A stretch of 55,024 bases of DNA from positions 1-55,024 of the forward strand of contig CAAEVV010000021.1 in assembly GCA_900759565.1 (NCBI GenBank), given 5' to 3'. Each line of letters starts with the position of its first letter. Position 1 is the stretch's first letter. This document shows positions 35,402-44,057 of the stretch, piece after piece. The translations under genes and the position numbers were made by a program. The notes beneath the pieces were generated by a model. It was not told the origin of the DNA and did not search any database. It saw nothing but the letters and a program-made list of their open reading frames with translations. The stretch comes from an uncultured Collinsella sp. GTDB lineage: Bacteria; Actinomycetota; Coriobacteriia; Coriobacteriales; Coriobacteriaceae.

Positions 35402-35538
35402 GTCTTGATCTGTAACAGTTGTAAGGCCGAAAACGGGCTAGATGTTACAGATTGAGATTATTTAGGTCGATATCGGTCGTTTGTCTCGATCTGTAACAGG
35501 TGGGCCGAAAAATGGACTCTAACTGTTATGGATCGAGA
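35402..35538. repeat. Tandem pair of dyad elements (family B)
   Basis: Two related dyads stand side by side. Unit 1 (35402-35457) has arms TCTTGATCTGTAACA and TGTTACAGATTGAGA; unit 2 (35484-35538) has TCTCGATCTGTAACAG and CTGTTATGGATCGAGA. Each pair has two mismatches. Both centres contain GGCCGAAAA. They lie in the 250-base gap between the convergent SGNH and thiD genes, which holds no other gene. Confidence 0.85.
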
Positions 35539-35548
35539 TGATTGTGGA

Positions 35549-35588
35549 AACCACCGCAAAGGTGCCTGTCCCCTTTGCGGTGGTTTTG
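35549..35588. terminator. Bidirectional terminator between SGNH and thiD genes
   Basis: AACCACCGCAAAGG and CCTTTGCGGTGGTT form a 14-bp perfect stem around eight bases. On the + strand TTTTG follows; on the - strand the T-tract is shorter. It fits the convergent gene arrangement. Confidence 0.8.
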
Positions 35589-35599
35589 GGCTGCGAATC

Positions 35600-36430
35600 T
35601 TAATACTGCCATATATGGTTAACGGGGCCGGAGCCTTTGCCCATGTCAAAGCCGGCGGCGAGAGCGCCGGTTAAGTAGGCCTTACCGGCGTTGACGGCAT
35701 CGGCAAGCTCCATGCCCTGGGCCAGCGCGCAGGCGATGGCGGACGAGAGCGTGCAGCCGGTGCCGTGCGTGTTATTGGTGTCGATACGCTTGTGACGGAA
35801 CCACGTGGTGAGCGGATCGCCCAGATGGTTGCCCTCGTCATCGAGCGGCGCGGGCTCTGCTAGCACATCGTTGGCCTCGTTGACAAAATGCCCGCCCTTA
35901 ACGAGGGACGCGCAGCCAAAGCGGCGGGTGAGGAGCATGGCAGCGTTTTGCTGCGTGCGCTCGGAATCGACCTCGTAGTCGAGCAGTGCCATGGCCTCGG
36001 GGATGTTGGGCGTGATGACGGTCGCCAGCGGGAACAGGCGGCGGGTGAGTGCCTCAGCGGCATCCTCGGCAATGAGGCGAGCACCCGAGGTGGCGACCAT
36101 GACGGGGTCGACGACCACGTTCGTTGCGTTCCAGGCGCTCAAACGGTCGGCGATAACCTCGATAATCTCGACAGAAGAAACCATGCCGATCTTGACGGCG
36201 CTCGGGCGGATATCGTCAAAGACGGCGTCAATTTGCGCGGCTACGATATCTGGCGAGATATCCTGCACGGCGGTAACGCCCAGTGTGTTTTGCGCTGTGA
36301 TGGCGGTGATGGCCGTCTCGGCATACAGGCGGTGCGCCGTGATGGTCTTGATGTCGGCCTGAATGCCGGCGCCACCGCTGGAATCGGATCCTGCGATGGA
36401 TAGAACGGCAGGTACCTTGCTGCGATCCAT
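35600..36430 (-). CDS. thiD: Hydroxymethylpyrimidine/phosphomethylpyrimidine kinase
   Basis: 276 residues. Phosphorylates HMP to HMP-P and HMP-PP in thiamine synthesis. Ribokinase-like fold with VLSIAGSDSSGGAGIQADIKT at the N-terminus, VKIGMVSS, VDPVMVATSGARL and the anion hole GTGCTLSSAIACALAQG near the C-terminus. The product of ThiC (HMP-P), encoded just upstream on the same strand, is its substrate. A gap of 180 bases separates the two; it contains a TATAAT box on the - strand (36477-36482) without a good -35, so a separate promoter is possible. Confidence 0.95.
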   Translation of the reverse strand: MDRSKVPAVLSIAGSDSSGGAGIQADIKTITAHRLYAETAITAITAQNTLGVTAVQDISPDIVAAQIDAVFDDIRPSAVKIGMVSSVEIIEVIADRLSAWNATNVVVDPVMVATSGARLIAEDAAEALTRRLFPLATVITPNIPEAMALLDYEVDSERTQQNAAMLLTRRFGCASLVKGGHFVNEANDVLAEPAPLDDEGNHLGDPLTTWFRHKRIDTNNTHGTGCTLSSAIACALAQGMELADAVNAGKAYLTGALAAGFDMGKGSGPVNHIWQY

Positions 36431-36612
36431 GTTCGCTCCCTTGTCTGGTCGGATTCAAATGGGTCTTTTACCCCGCATTATAAAGAGGCCCAGGCCGGCG
36501 ATATGCCGAACCCGGGCGCGAGATGCAATTTTTACGCAAATGCAAGCAAATGTTCACAGGTTAACAATTGGCAGGTGCTGCGGCGAGCCCATAGGCGATC
36601 GCGGCGATAAGG
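36431..36612 (-). promoter_or_regulatory. thiC-thiD intergenic region
   Basis: On the - strand an imperfect G/C-rich hairpin with GU pairs (about 36488-36520) is followed by CTCTTTAT, a weak terminator candidate for thiC. The same T-rich tail runs into TATAAT (36477-36482), a possible -10 for thiD. No riboswitch aptamer is seen directly before thiD. Confidence 0.35.
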
Positions 36613-37947
36613 CTAGTCCTCCATGCCGAGATCGATCGTCGTACCCTCGAACACCTTGTTGACGGTGCGGACGGCGCACATCTTGCCGCACATGGTGCAG
36701 GTGCCCTCGGTGGCGGCGGGGGATTCCTCGTAGCGCTTCTTACCGGTGACCGGGTCGAGAGCGTACTTCCACATGGCGTCCCAGTCGAGCTTGCGGCGTG
36801 CCTGGCCCATCTTGTCGTCCATGTCGCGGGCGTGCGGCACCTTCTTGGCGATGTCGGCGGCGTGTGCGGCAATCTTGGTGGCCATGAGGCCGTCGAGCAC
36901 ATCCTGGGCGTTAGGCAAGCATAGGTGCTCGGCCGGCGTCACGTAGCACAGGAAGTCGGCGCCGGAGCTGGCGGAGATAGCGCCGCCGATGGCTGCGGTG
37001 ATGTGGTCGTAGCCCACGCCGATATCGGTCACCAGCGGCCCGAGCACATAGAACGGGGCGTTGTGGCACAGGCGCTTCTGCAGTTTCATGTTGGCGGCGA
37101 TCTCGTCGAGCGCCATGTGACCCGGGCCCTCGACCATGACCTGGACGCCGGCGGCCCAGGCGCGCTTGCACAACTTGCCGAGCTCAATCATCTCGGCGGT
37201 CTCGGTGGCGTCGTTGGAGTCGTAGAGGCAGCCCGGGCGGCAGGAGTCGCCGAGCGAAATCGTCACGTCGTACTCATGGCAGATTTCGAGCAGCTCGTCG
37301 TAGAACTCATAGAAGGGGTTCTCGTTGCCGGTGACCTCCATCCAGCCAAACAGCAGCGAGCCGCCGCGGCTCACGATGTTCATGAGACGGCCGGTTTCCT
37401 TAAAGGTCTTGATGACCGACTTGTTAATGCCGCAGTGGATGGTCATAAAGTCCACGCCGTCCTCGGCGTGCGCGCGCACGACTTCGAACAGGTCGTCCTT
37501 GGTGAGCTTGACCAGCGGCTTTTCCATGTAGCCGATGGCGTCGTACATGGGGACGGTGCCTACCATGAGCGGCGTCTCGTCGATGAGCTGCTGGCGGAAC
37601 TGGCGCGTCTTGCCCGAGTTGGAGAGGTCCATGATGGCGTCGGCGCCAAAGTCCTCAGCGATCTTGACCTTCTTCCATTCCTCGGCGGCATCGGCCTTGT
37701 CGCCCGAGATGCCCAGGTTGACGTTGACCTTGGTGGACAGGCCCTCGCCGACGCCAAAGGCGCGCATGCCCTTTTTGATGTGCACGATGTTGGCGGGAAT
37801 GGCGATGCGGCCGTCTGCCACGCGCTCACGGATGTACTCGGGGTCGCGATGCTCGCGCTCGGCGACCTCCTTCATCTGCGGTGTGATCTGTCCGGCGCGG
37901 GCAAAGTCGATTTGCGTGACGAGCTTGGGCTCTGTCTGTGTGCTCAT
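36613..37947 (-). CDS. thiC: Phosphomethylpyrimidine synthase
   Basis: 444 residues, the short form lacking the N-terminal domain of proteobacterial ThiC. Radical-SAM enzyme that rearranges aminoimidazole ribotide to HMP-P. Typical blocks: KVNVNLGISGD, VDFMTIHCGINK, SLGDSCRPGCLYDS, MVEGPGHMALDEI and the C-terminal cluster motif CTMCGKMC that binds the 4Fe-4S cluster (cysteine spacing here is two then three residues). ATG 37947 is chosen because AAGGGAG lies just before it and forms the edge of the TPP aptamer. Downstream thiD uses its product. Confidence 0.97.
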   Translation of the reverse strand: MSTQTEPKLVTQIDFARAGQITPQMKEVAEREHRDPEYIRERVADGRIAIPANIVHIKKGMRAFGVGEGLSTKVNVNLGISGDKADAAEEWKKVKIAEDFGADAIMDLSNSGKTRQFRQQLIDETPLMVGTVPMYDAIGYMEKPLVKLTKDDLFEVVRAHAEDGVDFMTIHCGINKSVIKTFKETGRLMNIVSRGGSLLFGWMEVTGNENPFYEFYDELLEICHEYDVTISLGDSCRPGCLYDSNDATETAEMIELGKLCKRAWAAGVQVMVEGPGHMALDEIAANMKLQKRLCHNAPFYVLGPLVTDIGVGYDHITAAIGGAISASSGADFLCYVTPAEHLCLPNAQDVLDGLMATKIAAHAADIAKKVPHARDMDDKMGQARRKLDWDAMWKYALDPVTGKKRYEESPAATEGTCTMCGKMCAVRTVNKVFEGTTIDLGMED

Positions 37948-37951
37948 TGGC

Positions 37952-38046
37952 ACGGCTCCCTTCGTTGGCATTACCCATATCAGGTTTGCGGGTCAGGGCG
38001 GGCGCGCCCAGTCTCAGCCTGCCGTCTTGTCCTGCAAGCTCCCCGT
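37952..38046 (-). ncRNA. TPP riboswitch
   Basis: On the - strand the conserved thi-box elements appear in order: ACGGGGAGC, GGCTGAGA, GACCCG, AACCTGAT, GGTAATGCCAACG and AAGGGAG. The closing helix can form from ACGG at the 5' end and CCGT at the 3' end. The ATG of thiC is four bases beyond that helix, and AAGGGAG doubles as the Shine-Dalgarno site, so ligand binding probably hides it directly. Confidence 0.95.
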
Positions 38047-38062
38047 TTATGTGGTGGGCTCA

Positions 38063-38068
38063 AGTATA
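38063..38068 (-). promoter_or_regulatory. Candidate -10 of the thiC riboswitch transcript
   Basis: TATACT on the - strand, about 17 bases before the first aptamer base. A clear -35 is not visible (TTAGGC at 19 bases is the nearest). Confidence 0.4.
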
Positions 38069-38118
38069 GCTCGAATGGGTACGATTGGCCTAACGAGCGT
38101 GCCTGTGGGGAGGCGTAC

Positions 38119-38640
38119 ATGGAAGACAAGCATCTATATCGAGAGACACAATGGGATGTATCGGCCGCGGAAAGCCGTGCGCACCATGGCCTTGTCGCGA
38201 TTGGTTTTGCGGTGCTTGCCGTGTTGGTGATTGCCTTTTGTATCTGGACGTTTGGCGGTCGCGGCGGCGCTGCATGGGAGTTCGAGGCTGATGATAGCCT
38301 ACCGATTATGACGGTGAGGAGTACTGGCGGTAATGCCAATACGCTTGCCGCGCCGGGCGACTATTGGTATTCGCGCGACGAGTTTGTGCAATTGCAGCTG
38401 AGCGGTGGGTCTATTCCTGGTGAGGAAATCGAACGCGTGACGTATGATGCGACGCTCAAAACGCTCACGGTGAAGCTCAAAGATCAAGGAGATGTGCCCA
38501 CGACCATGGATATCGCCCTGACGGAATGGCGCCTGGAGCCTCCATCGGGTGTAGCGGTGTCCGAGGTTGAGCACGTCAAGATTGTCTATCAGGACGGTTC
38601 GACAAACGGGATTGCAAAGGCCGACGGTCTAGCAGAATAG
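38119..38640 (+). CDS. Hypothetical single-pass membrane protein
   Basis: 173 residues, not recognised. One membrane helix (about 24-45, LVAIGFAVLAVLVIAFCIWTF) with a short charged cytoplasmic head, then about 128 residues probably outside the cell, predicted beta-rich (LKTLTVKLKDQGD, HVKIVYQDGST). GGGGAGG five bases before the ATG makes expression likely. It diverges from thiC with only about 70 bases between the riboswitch and its start, but nothing ties it to thiamine. Dyad repeat A copy 2 follows its stop. Confidence 0.75.
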   Translation: MEDKHLYRETQWDVSAAESRAHHGLVAIGFAVLAVLVIAFCIWTFGGRGGAAWEFEADDSLPIMTVRSTGGNANTLAAPGDYWYSRDEFVQLQLSGGSIPGEEIERVTYDATLKTLTVKLKDQGDVPTTMDIALTEWRLEPPSGVAVSEVEHVKIVYQDGSTNGIAKADGLAE

Positions 38641-38667
38641 GTGTCGAGCCTAGCAGCCAATTCATAA

Positions 38668-38735
38668 AAGTTGCGGTGGAATAGTTCCTGATTGTGCGAT
38701 AAAAGGCTCAAATAGGAACTATTCCACCGCAAGTT
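38668..38735. repeat. Dyad repeat family A, copy 2
   Basis: Arms 38668-38689 and 38714-38735 are 22 bp with one mismatch, outermost sequence AAGTTGCGGTGGAATAGTTCCT. It lies between the convergent hypothetical gene and yaaA. On the - strand the hairpin runs into TTTTATG, so it may terminate yaaA. Confidence 0.9.
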
Positions 38736-38775
38736 ATATAGAGAAGGCTGAGCGGGTCAGTTTTGGGTGGCGGCT

Positions 38776-39585
38776 CTAGAGCATCTGTTCGTTGATGAAC
38801 ACGAGGGTGCCTGGGTATGAGAGCTCGGGGGCGTGGCGATAGCCGATGTTGAACTCGGTGAGACGGCCGGCGTCCTCGAGTCCGTTTGCTGCCATCCAAC
38901 GCACCATGGAGCCGCGCGCCTTTTTGCTGGCGGTCGAGCGCTGGATGGGCTTGCCGTTGCGGATACCTTCGCCAAAGAGACAAGTGACGGTTGTGGCGTC
39001 GCCTGCGAGATGGGGTAGAACGGCCTTGGCGTACTCCGCGCTGGCAAGGTTGACGACCGTGGTGTTGGAGCCGGTCGGCGCAATGGCGTATGCAAGTTTG
39101 TCGCCCCAAAACGCATAGAGGTCACGGGCGTTGTCGACGGCGAGCTTGGCTCCCATTTCGAGCCGATAGGGCTCAACGCCATGGAAAGGCCGCACGCATC
39201 CGTACAATCCGGAGAGGATCCAGAGATGGTTTTGCAGCCAGTCGAGCTGTGCAGCATCCATGACCTCGGGCGCCACGCTTTGGTATTGGACGCCGTGGTA
39301 GGACATGACGGCGGGGGAGATTCGACGCGCGATATCGGGATCGGCGAGGTCGGCATCGCTCAGGACGGGCAAAAATTCGTGAAGCGTATCCAGGCACGTT
39401 GTAAGCAGCCTGTCGCTCACGTTCCAAAGGGCCTGAAGACCTGCCGCGCCATCCTCGCGTTCGATGTCCAGTAGTGCCTGATGGAGCCGGGCCGTCTGGT
39501 GTGCAAAAGGCGGTATGCCCAGGACTTCGAAAGCATCTTGGGCCGCGCGCATCTGCTTGGCGGGCGAAATGATGACCTGCAGCAT
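38776..39585 (-). CDS. yaaA: YaaA family peroxide stress protein
   Basis: 269 residues (UPF0246/DUF328). E. coli YaaA lowers free iron and protects DNA under peroxide stress; the fold binds DNA. Family blocks are IISPAKQMR at the start, YHGVQYQSV, LDWLQNHLWILSGLYGCVRPFHGVEPYRLEMGAKL and FWGDKLAYAI. ATG 39585 has GGAGAG upstream. The gene is bracketed by dyad repeat A copies 2 and 3, 40 bases beyond its stop and 22 before its start. Confidence 0.92.
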   Translation of the reverse strand: MLQVIISPAKQMRAAQDAFEVLGIPPFAHQTARLHQALLDIEREDGAAGLQALWNVSDRLLTTCLDTLHEFLPVLSDADLADPDIARRISPAVMSYHGVQYQSVAPEVMDAAQLDWLQNHLWILSGLYGCVRPFHGVEPYRLEMGAKLAVDNARDLYAFWGDKLAYAIAPTGSNTTVVNLASAEYAKAVLPHLAGDATTVTCLFGEGIRNGKPIQRSTASKKARGSMVRWMAANGLEDAGRLTEFNIGYRHAPELSYPGTLVFINEQML

Positions 39586-39607
39586 GGACTCTCCTCTGCC
39601 AAAAAGG

Positions 39608-39674
39608 AAGTTGCGGTGGAATACGGTCTGTTTTGGCCGTTTATGGGCCAGTTTAGTCCGTATTTCACCGCAAC
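39608..39674. repeat. Dyad repeat family A, copy 3
   Basis: Arms about 39609-39629 and 39654-39674 (AGTTGCGGTGGAATACGG against its complement, two mismatches). The outer 15 bases equal copies 1 and 2, the inner arm differs. The flank is CCAAAAAGG. On the - strand it follows the aminopeptidase stop by 15 bases and ends TCCTTTTTGG, so it could terminate that gene. Confidence 0.88.
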
Positions 39675-39688
39675 TGATGAAGGGTTGG

Positions 39689-41086
39689 TTAGGCGCGCTC
39701 GAGGAAGGCCTTGTAGCCGCGATAGGCCTCGTAGATGTCGGCCTTGTTGGCGACCTCCCACAGGGCGTGCATGGACAGGACGGCAACGCCAGAGTCGATG
39801 ACGTTCATGCCGTACTTGGCCATGATGTAGGCGATGGTGCCGCCGCCGCCCGCGTTGACGCGGCCGAGCTCGCAGGTCTGGAAGTCCACGCCCGCCTCGT
39901 CCATGATGTCGCGGACGAGGGCCACGTACTCGGCGTCGGCGTCGTTGGAGCCACCCTTGCCGCGGCTGCCCGTGTACTTGTTGAAGCACAGGCCGCGACC
40001 CATGAAGGCTGCGTTCTTGGTCTCGAACTTGCCGGCATAGCCTGGGTCGAAGCCGGCGGACACGTCAGAGGAGAGCATGCGGCTGCGGGCGAGCGCGCGG
40101 CGAAGGGCCAGCGGGCTGTCCTCGCCGGCGAGCGTCATGATCTCGGCGACGGTGTTCTCGAAGAAGCGGCTCGTCATACCGGTGGCACCCACGGAGCCGA
40201 TCTCCTCCTTGTCGACGATGAGCGTGATGCTCGTGCGCTCCACGTTGGCGACGTCGATCTGGGCGAGCATGGAGGGGTAGGCGCAGACGCGGTCGTCGTG
40301 GCCATAGCCCAGAATCATGGAACGGTCGAGGCCCATGTCGCGGGCGGGGCCGGCGGGCACGACCTCGATCTCGGCGGAGAGGAAGTCCTCCTCCTCGATG
40401 TCGTACTGCTCCTTGAGGATGTCCAGGAACATCTGCTTGACGGGCTCCTTGGGGGCGTCCTTGTCGTCCTCATTGAACTTGACGGGGCGGCCGCCCACGA
40501 TCACGTCGAGGATCTCGGCATCGACGGCGTCCTTGGCAGGCTTGGACATCTGCTCGCTCGAGAGGTGAATCAGCAGGTCGGAGATAGTAAAGACCGGGTC
40601 GTCCGCCTTGTCGCCGATGTTGATGTCGACGGTGGTGCCGTCCTTTTTGCAGATGACGCCCACGAGTGCGAGCGGGGAGGCCACCCAGTGGTAGCTCTTG
40701 ACGCCGCCGTAGTAGTGCGTGTCGAGGTAGGCCATGTCGCCGGCCTCGAAGGCGGGGTTCTGCTTGAGGTCCAGGCGCGGCGAGTCCACGTGGGCGCCCA
40801 GGATGTTAAAGCCCTGCTCGAGCGGGGCGGTGCCCAGGTTGACGAGCATAAGGTCCTTGCCGTGGTTGGCGGCGTACACCTTGTCACCTGCCTTGAGCTC
40901 GCGGCCTTCGGCGATCACGGTCTCCAGGTCGACGTATCCCGCCTCCTCGGCTATCTTGATGCCGGCCTTGACGCACAGGCGCTCGGTCTTGTTCTCGCTC
41001 AAAAACTGCTTATAGCCGCGGCAAAGCTCCTCGAGCTCCTCGATTTGCTGTGGCGTGTACTTTTTCCATGCGCAGGGACGCTCCAT
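39689..41086 (-). CDS. M18 family aminopeptidase
   Basis: 465 residues. Zinc aminopeptidase with tetrahedral quaternary form in the family, cytosolic, removing N-terminal residues, often acidic ones. The metal site is indicated by ILGAHVDSPRLDLK, the catalytic glutamates in IVDKEEIGSVGATGM, GYGHDDRVCAYPSM and the C-terminal histidine in AVLSMHALWEVANKAD. ATG 41086 follows AAGGAG. It diverges from polA. Substrate specificity cannot be read from the sequence. Confidence 0.94.
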   Translation of the reverse strand: MERPCAWKKYTPQQIEELEELCRGYKQFLSENKTERLCVKAGIKIAEEAGYVDLETVIAEGRELKAGDKVYAANHGKDLMLVNLGTAPLEQGFNILGAHVDSPRLDLKQNPAFEAGDMAYLDTHYYGGVKSYHWVASPLALVGVICKKDGTTVDINIGDKADDPVFTISDLLIHLSSEQMSKPAKDAVDAEILDVIVGGRPVKFNEDDKDAPKEPVKQMFLDILKEQYDIEEEDFLSAEIEVVPAGPARDMGLDRSMILGYGHDDRVCAYPSMLAQIDVANVERTSITLIVDKEEIGSVGATGMTSRFFENTVAEIMTLAGEDSPLALRRALARSRMLSSDVSAGFDPGYAGKFETKNAAFMGRGLCFNKYTGSRGKGGSNDADAEYVALVRDIMDEAGVDFQTCELGRVNAGGGGTIAYIMAKYGMNVIDSGVAVLSMHALWEVANKADIYEAYRGYKAFLERA

Positions 41087-41252
41087 GACGCAGGCTCCTT
41101 TCGGATCGATCGTGCTGGTTGATGTACCGTGAGCCATCGTATCACGCGCGGGCTCACGGTGGCGGGGGAGCTTGATGTGAGGTGGTCGCGGGGCGGGGAG
41201 CGTGTAAACTGGAGTGAGCAAACCGTGCCCAGCCTAAAGCGAGGTATTTAAT

Positions 41253-44000
41253 ATGTCTGACAAGCGCCGCACTTTTGCCGTTATCGACGGCAACTCGCTC
41301 ATGCATCGCGCCTTCCACGCCGTGCCGCCGACCATGAACGCGCCGGATGGTCGCCCCACCAACGCGATCTTTGGCTTTCTGAACATGTTTCTTAAGATGA
41401 TCGATGCCTTTAACCCCGACGGTGTGGTCGTGGCGTTTGATAAGGGCAAGCCGCGCGTGCGCATGGAGATGCTGCCGCAGTATAAGGCGCAGCGCCCGCC
41501 CATGGACCCCGATCTGCACGCGCAGTTCCCTATGATTAAGGAGCTGCTCGGTGCGCTCAACGTGCCGATTCTGCAGTCCGAGGGCTGGGAAGGCGACGAT
41601 ATCCTGGGAACCATGGCGCGCCTGGGTGAGGAGGCCGGCTGCGACATGCTGCTGGTGACCGGCGACCGCGACATGTATCAGCTTGTGACCGAGCATGTCA
41701 ACGTGGTCTCGACTCGTAAGGGCCTGTCCGACGTGGCGATCATGACGCCTGAGAGCGTGGATGACCTGTATCACGGCATTACGCCGGCGCTCGTGCCCGA
41801 TTTTTACGGTCTGAAGGGCGACACGTCCGATAACATCCCCGGCGTGCCGGGCATCGGCCCCAAAAAGGCGAGCGCGCTCATTGCGCAGTACGGTAGCCTG
41901 GACGAGGTTATCGCACACGCCGACGAGGTCAAGGGCAAGATGGGCGAGAACCTGCGTGCACACATCGACGACGCACTGCTGAGCCGTAAGGTGGCGACCA
42001 TCCGCACCGATGCGCCCGTTGAGCTCGATTTTGAGGCGACGTCCTTCCCGGCGTTTTCTGCCGATGAGGTTTCCGCGGCACTGGGTACGCTCGGCATTAC
42101 CGCCATGCAGAACCGTTTCTTGGCGCTGATCGGTGACGAGGGCGGGGCTGCTGCCTTCAGTGTGTTTGAGATACCTGCGATGGTTCGCGCAGCCGCCGGC
42201 GATGTTGACGCGCTTGGTGTCGTTGCGGCTGAGGTCTCCCGCGCGATTGATGCCGGCGAGTGGGTCGCCGCCGTGGTGGACGATGACAAGGAGGAGGGCG
42301 CGCTCTTTGGCCTGACGCGCACGCTGTGGCTGATGACGTCCAGGGGGCTGCTTGCGCTTGAGGAGGGCGACGGTGGTTCGCCTGCCGTGGTCGATGGCTT
42401 CAACTTTGCCCACGGCGTGATTGCCGGCGTGCTCGCGCGTCTGTTTATGGAGGGTCGCGTGGCGAGCCCGGATATGAAGGCGCTGTTGCATGAGCTTTCG
42501 CCCATCGATTCTTCGGAGCTCGAGCTCATGGATCCGCTCGCTGCCGATTCCACGCGTATTTTCGATACCGTTGTTGCCGCCTACCTGTTAGATTCCGACC
42601 GCTCCGAGTTCGATGAGGCATATCTTGCCGATACGTATCTGCAGATGGAGCTGCCTGCGGCGCGCGGCGCAGAGGGTGCTGGTGAGGACGCTCCAGCGCC
42701 TGCTGCCCGTACCGCGGCGTTGACGCTGGCGCTCGTGGCGCCGCTGCGCGATCGCATGGCTCGTGAGAACGCCGCCAACGTGTTCGATGGGATTGAGATG
42801 CCACTCGTGCCGGTGCTTGCCAAGATGGAGCGCGCGGGCATGCTCGTGGACCCCGACCGTCTGCATAGTCTGTCCGAGGGACTTGCTACCCAGATTACCG
42901 AGGTTGAGCGTAGTATTCGCGACCTGGCGGGTGACGAGACCTTTAACATCGGCAGCCCCATGCAGCTCTCGCATGTGCTGTTTGACGTTATGGGTCTTCC
43001 GACCAAGGGCCTCAAGAAGACTAAGCGCGGCTATTATTCGACCAACGCCAAGGTACTGAGCGACCTTGCGCGTGACCACGAAATCGTGCGTCTGATCTTG
43101 GACTGGCGTGAGAAGTCTAAGATCAAGTCCACCTATCTGGACACGCTGGGCCCGCTACGCCGTGGTGACGGTCGCGTACATACTACGTACAACCAGACCA
43201 TCACGGCAACGGGGCGTCTGTCCTCGAGCGACCCGAACCTGCAGAACATCCCGACGCGCTCGGAGCTGGGTCGTACCGTCAAGACGGCGTTTTCGGCAGG
43301 CGAGGGAAGCGTCTTTTTGGCGGTGGACTACTCGCAGATCGAGCTGCGTCTGCTGGCGCATCTCTCGGGCGATGAGCACCTGGTGCGCGCCTTTAACGAG
43401 GGCGAGGACTTCCATGCCGAGACGGCGGCGCGCGTATTTGGTGTGCCGGTGTCCGAGGTGACGCCCGACTTGCGCAGCCGCGCCAAGGCCGTGAACTTTG
43501 GCATCGTGTACGGTCAGCAGGCCTATGGCCTGTCGCAGTCGCTGCATATCTCGATGGCCGAGGCGCGCGACATGATCGACCGCTACTACGAGGCCTACCC
43601 GGGCGTGCGCACGTTCCTCGACAACGTGGTGGCACGTGCCAAGCAGACGGGCTACGCCGAGACCATGTACGGCCGTCGTCGCCATATTCCGGAGCTCAAG
43701 GCCAAAAACCCGCAACTCCGCGGCTTTGGCGAGCGCACGGCCATGAACCACCCCATGCAGGGCACCGCCGCCGACATCATCAAGATCGCCATGGCCCGCG
43801 TAAGCCGCCGCCTGGAAGAAGAAGGCTTTGCCGCCCACATGATCCTGCAGGTACACGACGAACTGGACTTTGAGTGCCCCGTCGACGAAGTCGAGCGCCT
43901 AACCACCATGGTCCGCGACGTCATGGAACACGTAGTAGACCTCCGCGTCCCCCTAATCGCCGAAGCCAGCACCGGCATAACCTGGGCCGACGCCAAATAG
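41253..44000 (+). CDS. polA: DNA polymerase I
   Basis: 915 residues. Gap filling and primer removal. The 5'-nuclease domain (about 1-300) has DGNSLMHRAFHA, EGWEGDDILGT, TGDRDMYQL and GIPGIGPKKASAL-like helix-hairpin-helix. The middle domain (about 310-560) lacks the DxE acid motifs of active proofreading domains. The polymerase domain (about 580-915) carries the A motif VDYSQIELRLLAHLS, the O helix RSRAKAVNFGIVYGQQAYGLS and the C motif LQVHDELDFE. The last 75 codons switch to A- and C-ending codons (GAA, GTA, CTA) unlike the rest. Two hairpins follow. Confidence 0.98.
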   Translation: MSDKRRTFAVIDGNSLMHRAFHAVPPTMNAPDGRPTNAIFGFLNMFLKMIDAFNPDGVVVAFDKGKPRVRMEMLPQYKAQRPPMDPDLHAQFPMIKELLGALNVPILQSEGWEGDDILGTMARLGEEAGCDMLLVTGDRDMYQLVTEHVNVVSTRKGLSDVAIMTPESVDDLYHGITPALVPDFYGLKGDTSDNIPGVPGIGPKKASALIAQYGSLDEVIAHADEVKGKMGENLRAHIDDALLSRKVATIRTDAPVELDFEATSFPAFSADEVSAALGTLGITAMQNRFLALIGDEGGAAAFSVFEIPAMVRAAAGDVDALGVVAAEVSRAIDAGEWVAAVVDDDKEEGALFGLTRTLWLMTSRGLLALEEGDGGSPAVVDGFNFAHGVIAGVLARLFMEGRVASPDMKALLHELSPIDSSELELMDPLAADSTRIFDTVVAAYLLDSDRSEFDEAYLADTYLQMELPAARGAEGAGEDAPAPAARTAALTLALVAPLRDRMARENAANVFDGIEMPLVPVLAKMERAGMLVDPDRLHSLSEGLATQITEVERSIRDLAGDETFNIGSPMQLSHVLFDVMGLPTKGLKKTKRGYYSTNAKVLSDLARDHEIVRLILDWREKSKIKSTYLDTLGPLRRGDGRVHTTYNQTITATGRLSSSDPNLQNIPTRSELGRTVKTAFSAGEGSVFLAVDYSQIELRLLAHLSGDEHLVRAFNEGEDFHAETAARVFGVPVSEVTPDLRSRAKAVNFGIVYGQQAYGLSQSLHISMAEARDMIDRYYEAYPGVRTFLDNVVARAKQTGYAETMYGRRRHIPELKAKNPQLRGFGERTAMNHPMQGTAADIIKIAMARVSRRLEEEGFAAHMILQVHDELDFECPVDEVERLTTMVRDVMEHVVDLRVPLIAEASTGITWADAK

Positions 44001-44057
44001 GAAAGCGCTCCGTAAGGTAAGCTCGCTCAAGACGCAAGCCCCCACATACTTAAGATT

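Noticed and set aside
36925..38118. N-terminal extension of the hypothetical membrane protein at 38119, open for some 400 codons
   Set aside because: The extension is antisense to thiC and its riboswitch. The ATG at 38119 has a strong ribosome site and a sensible topology.
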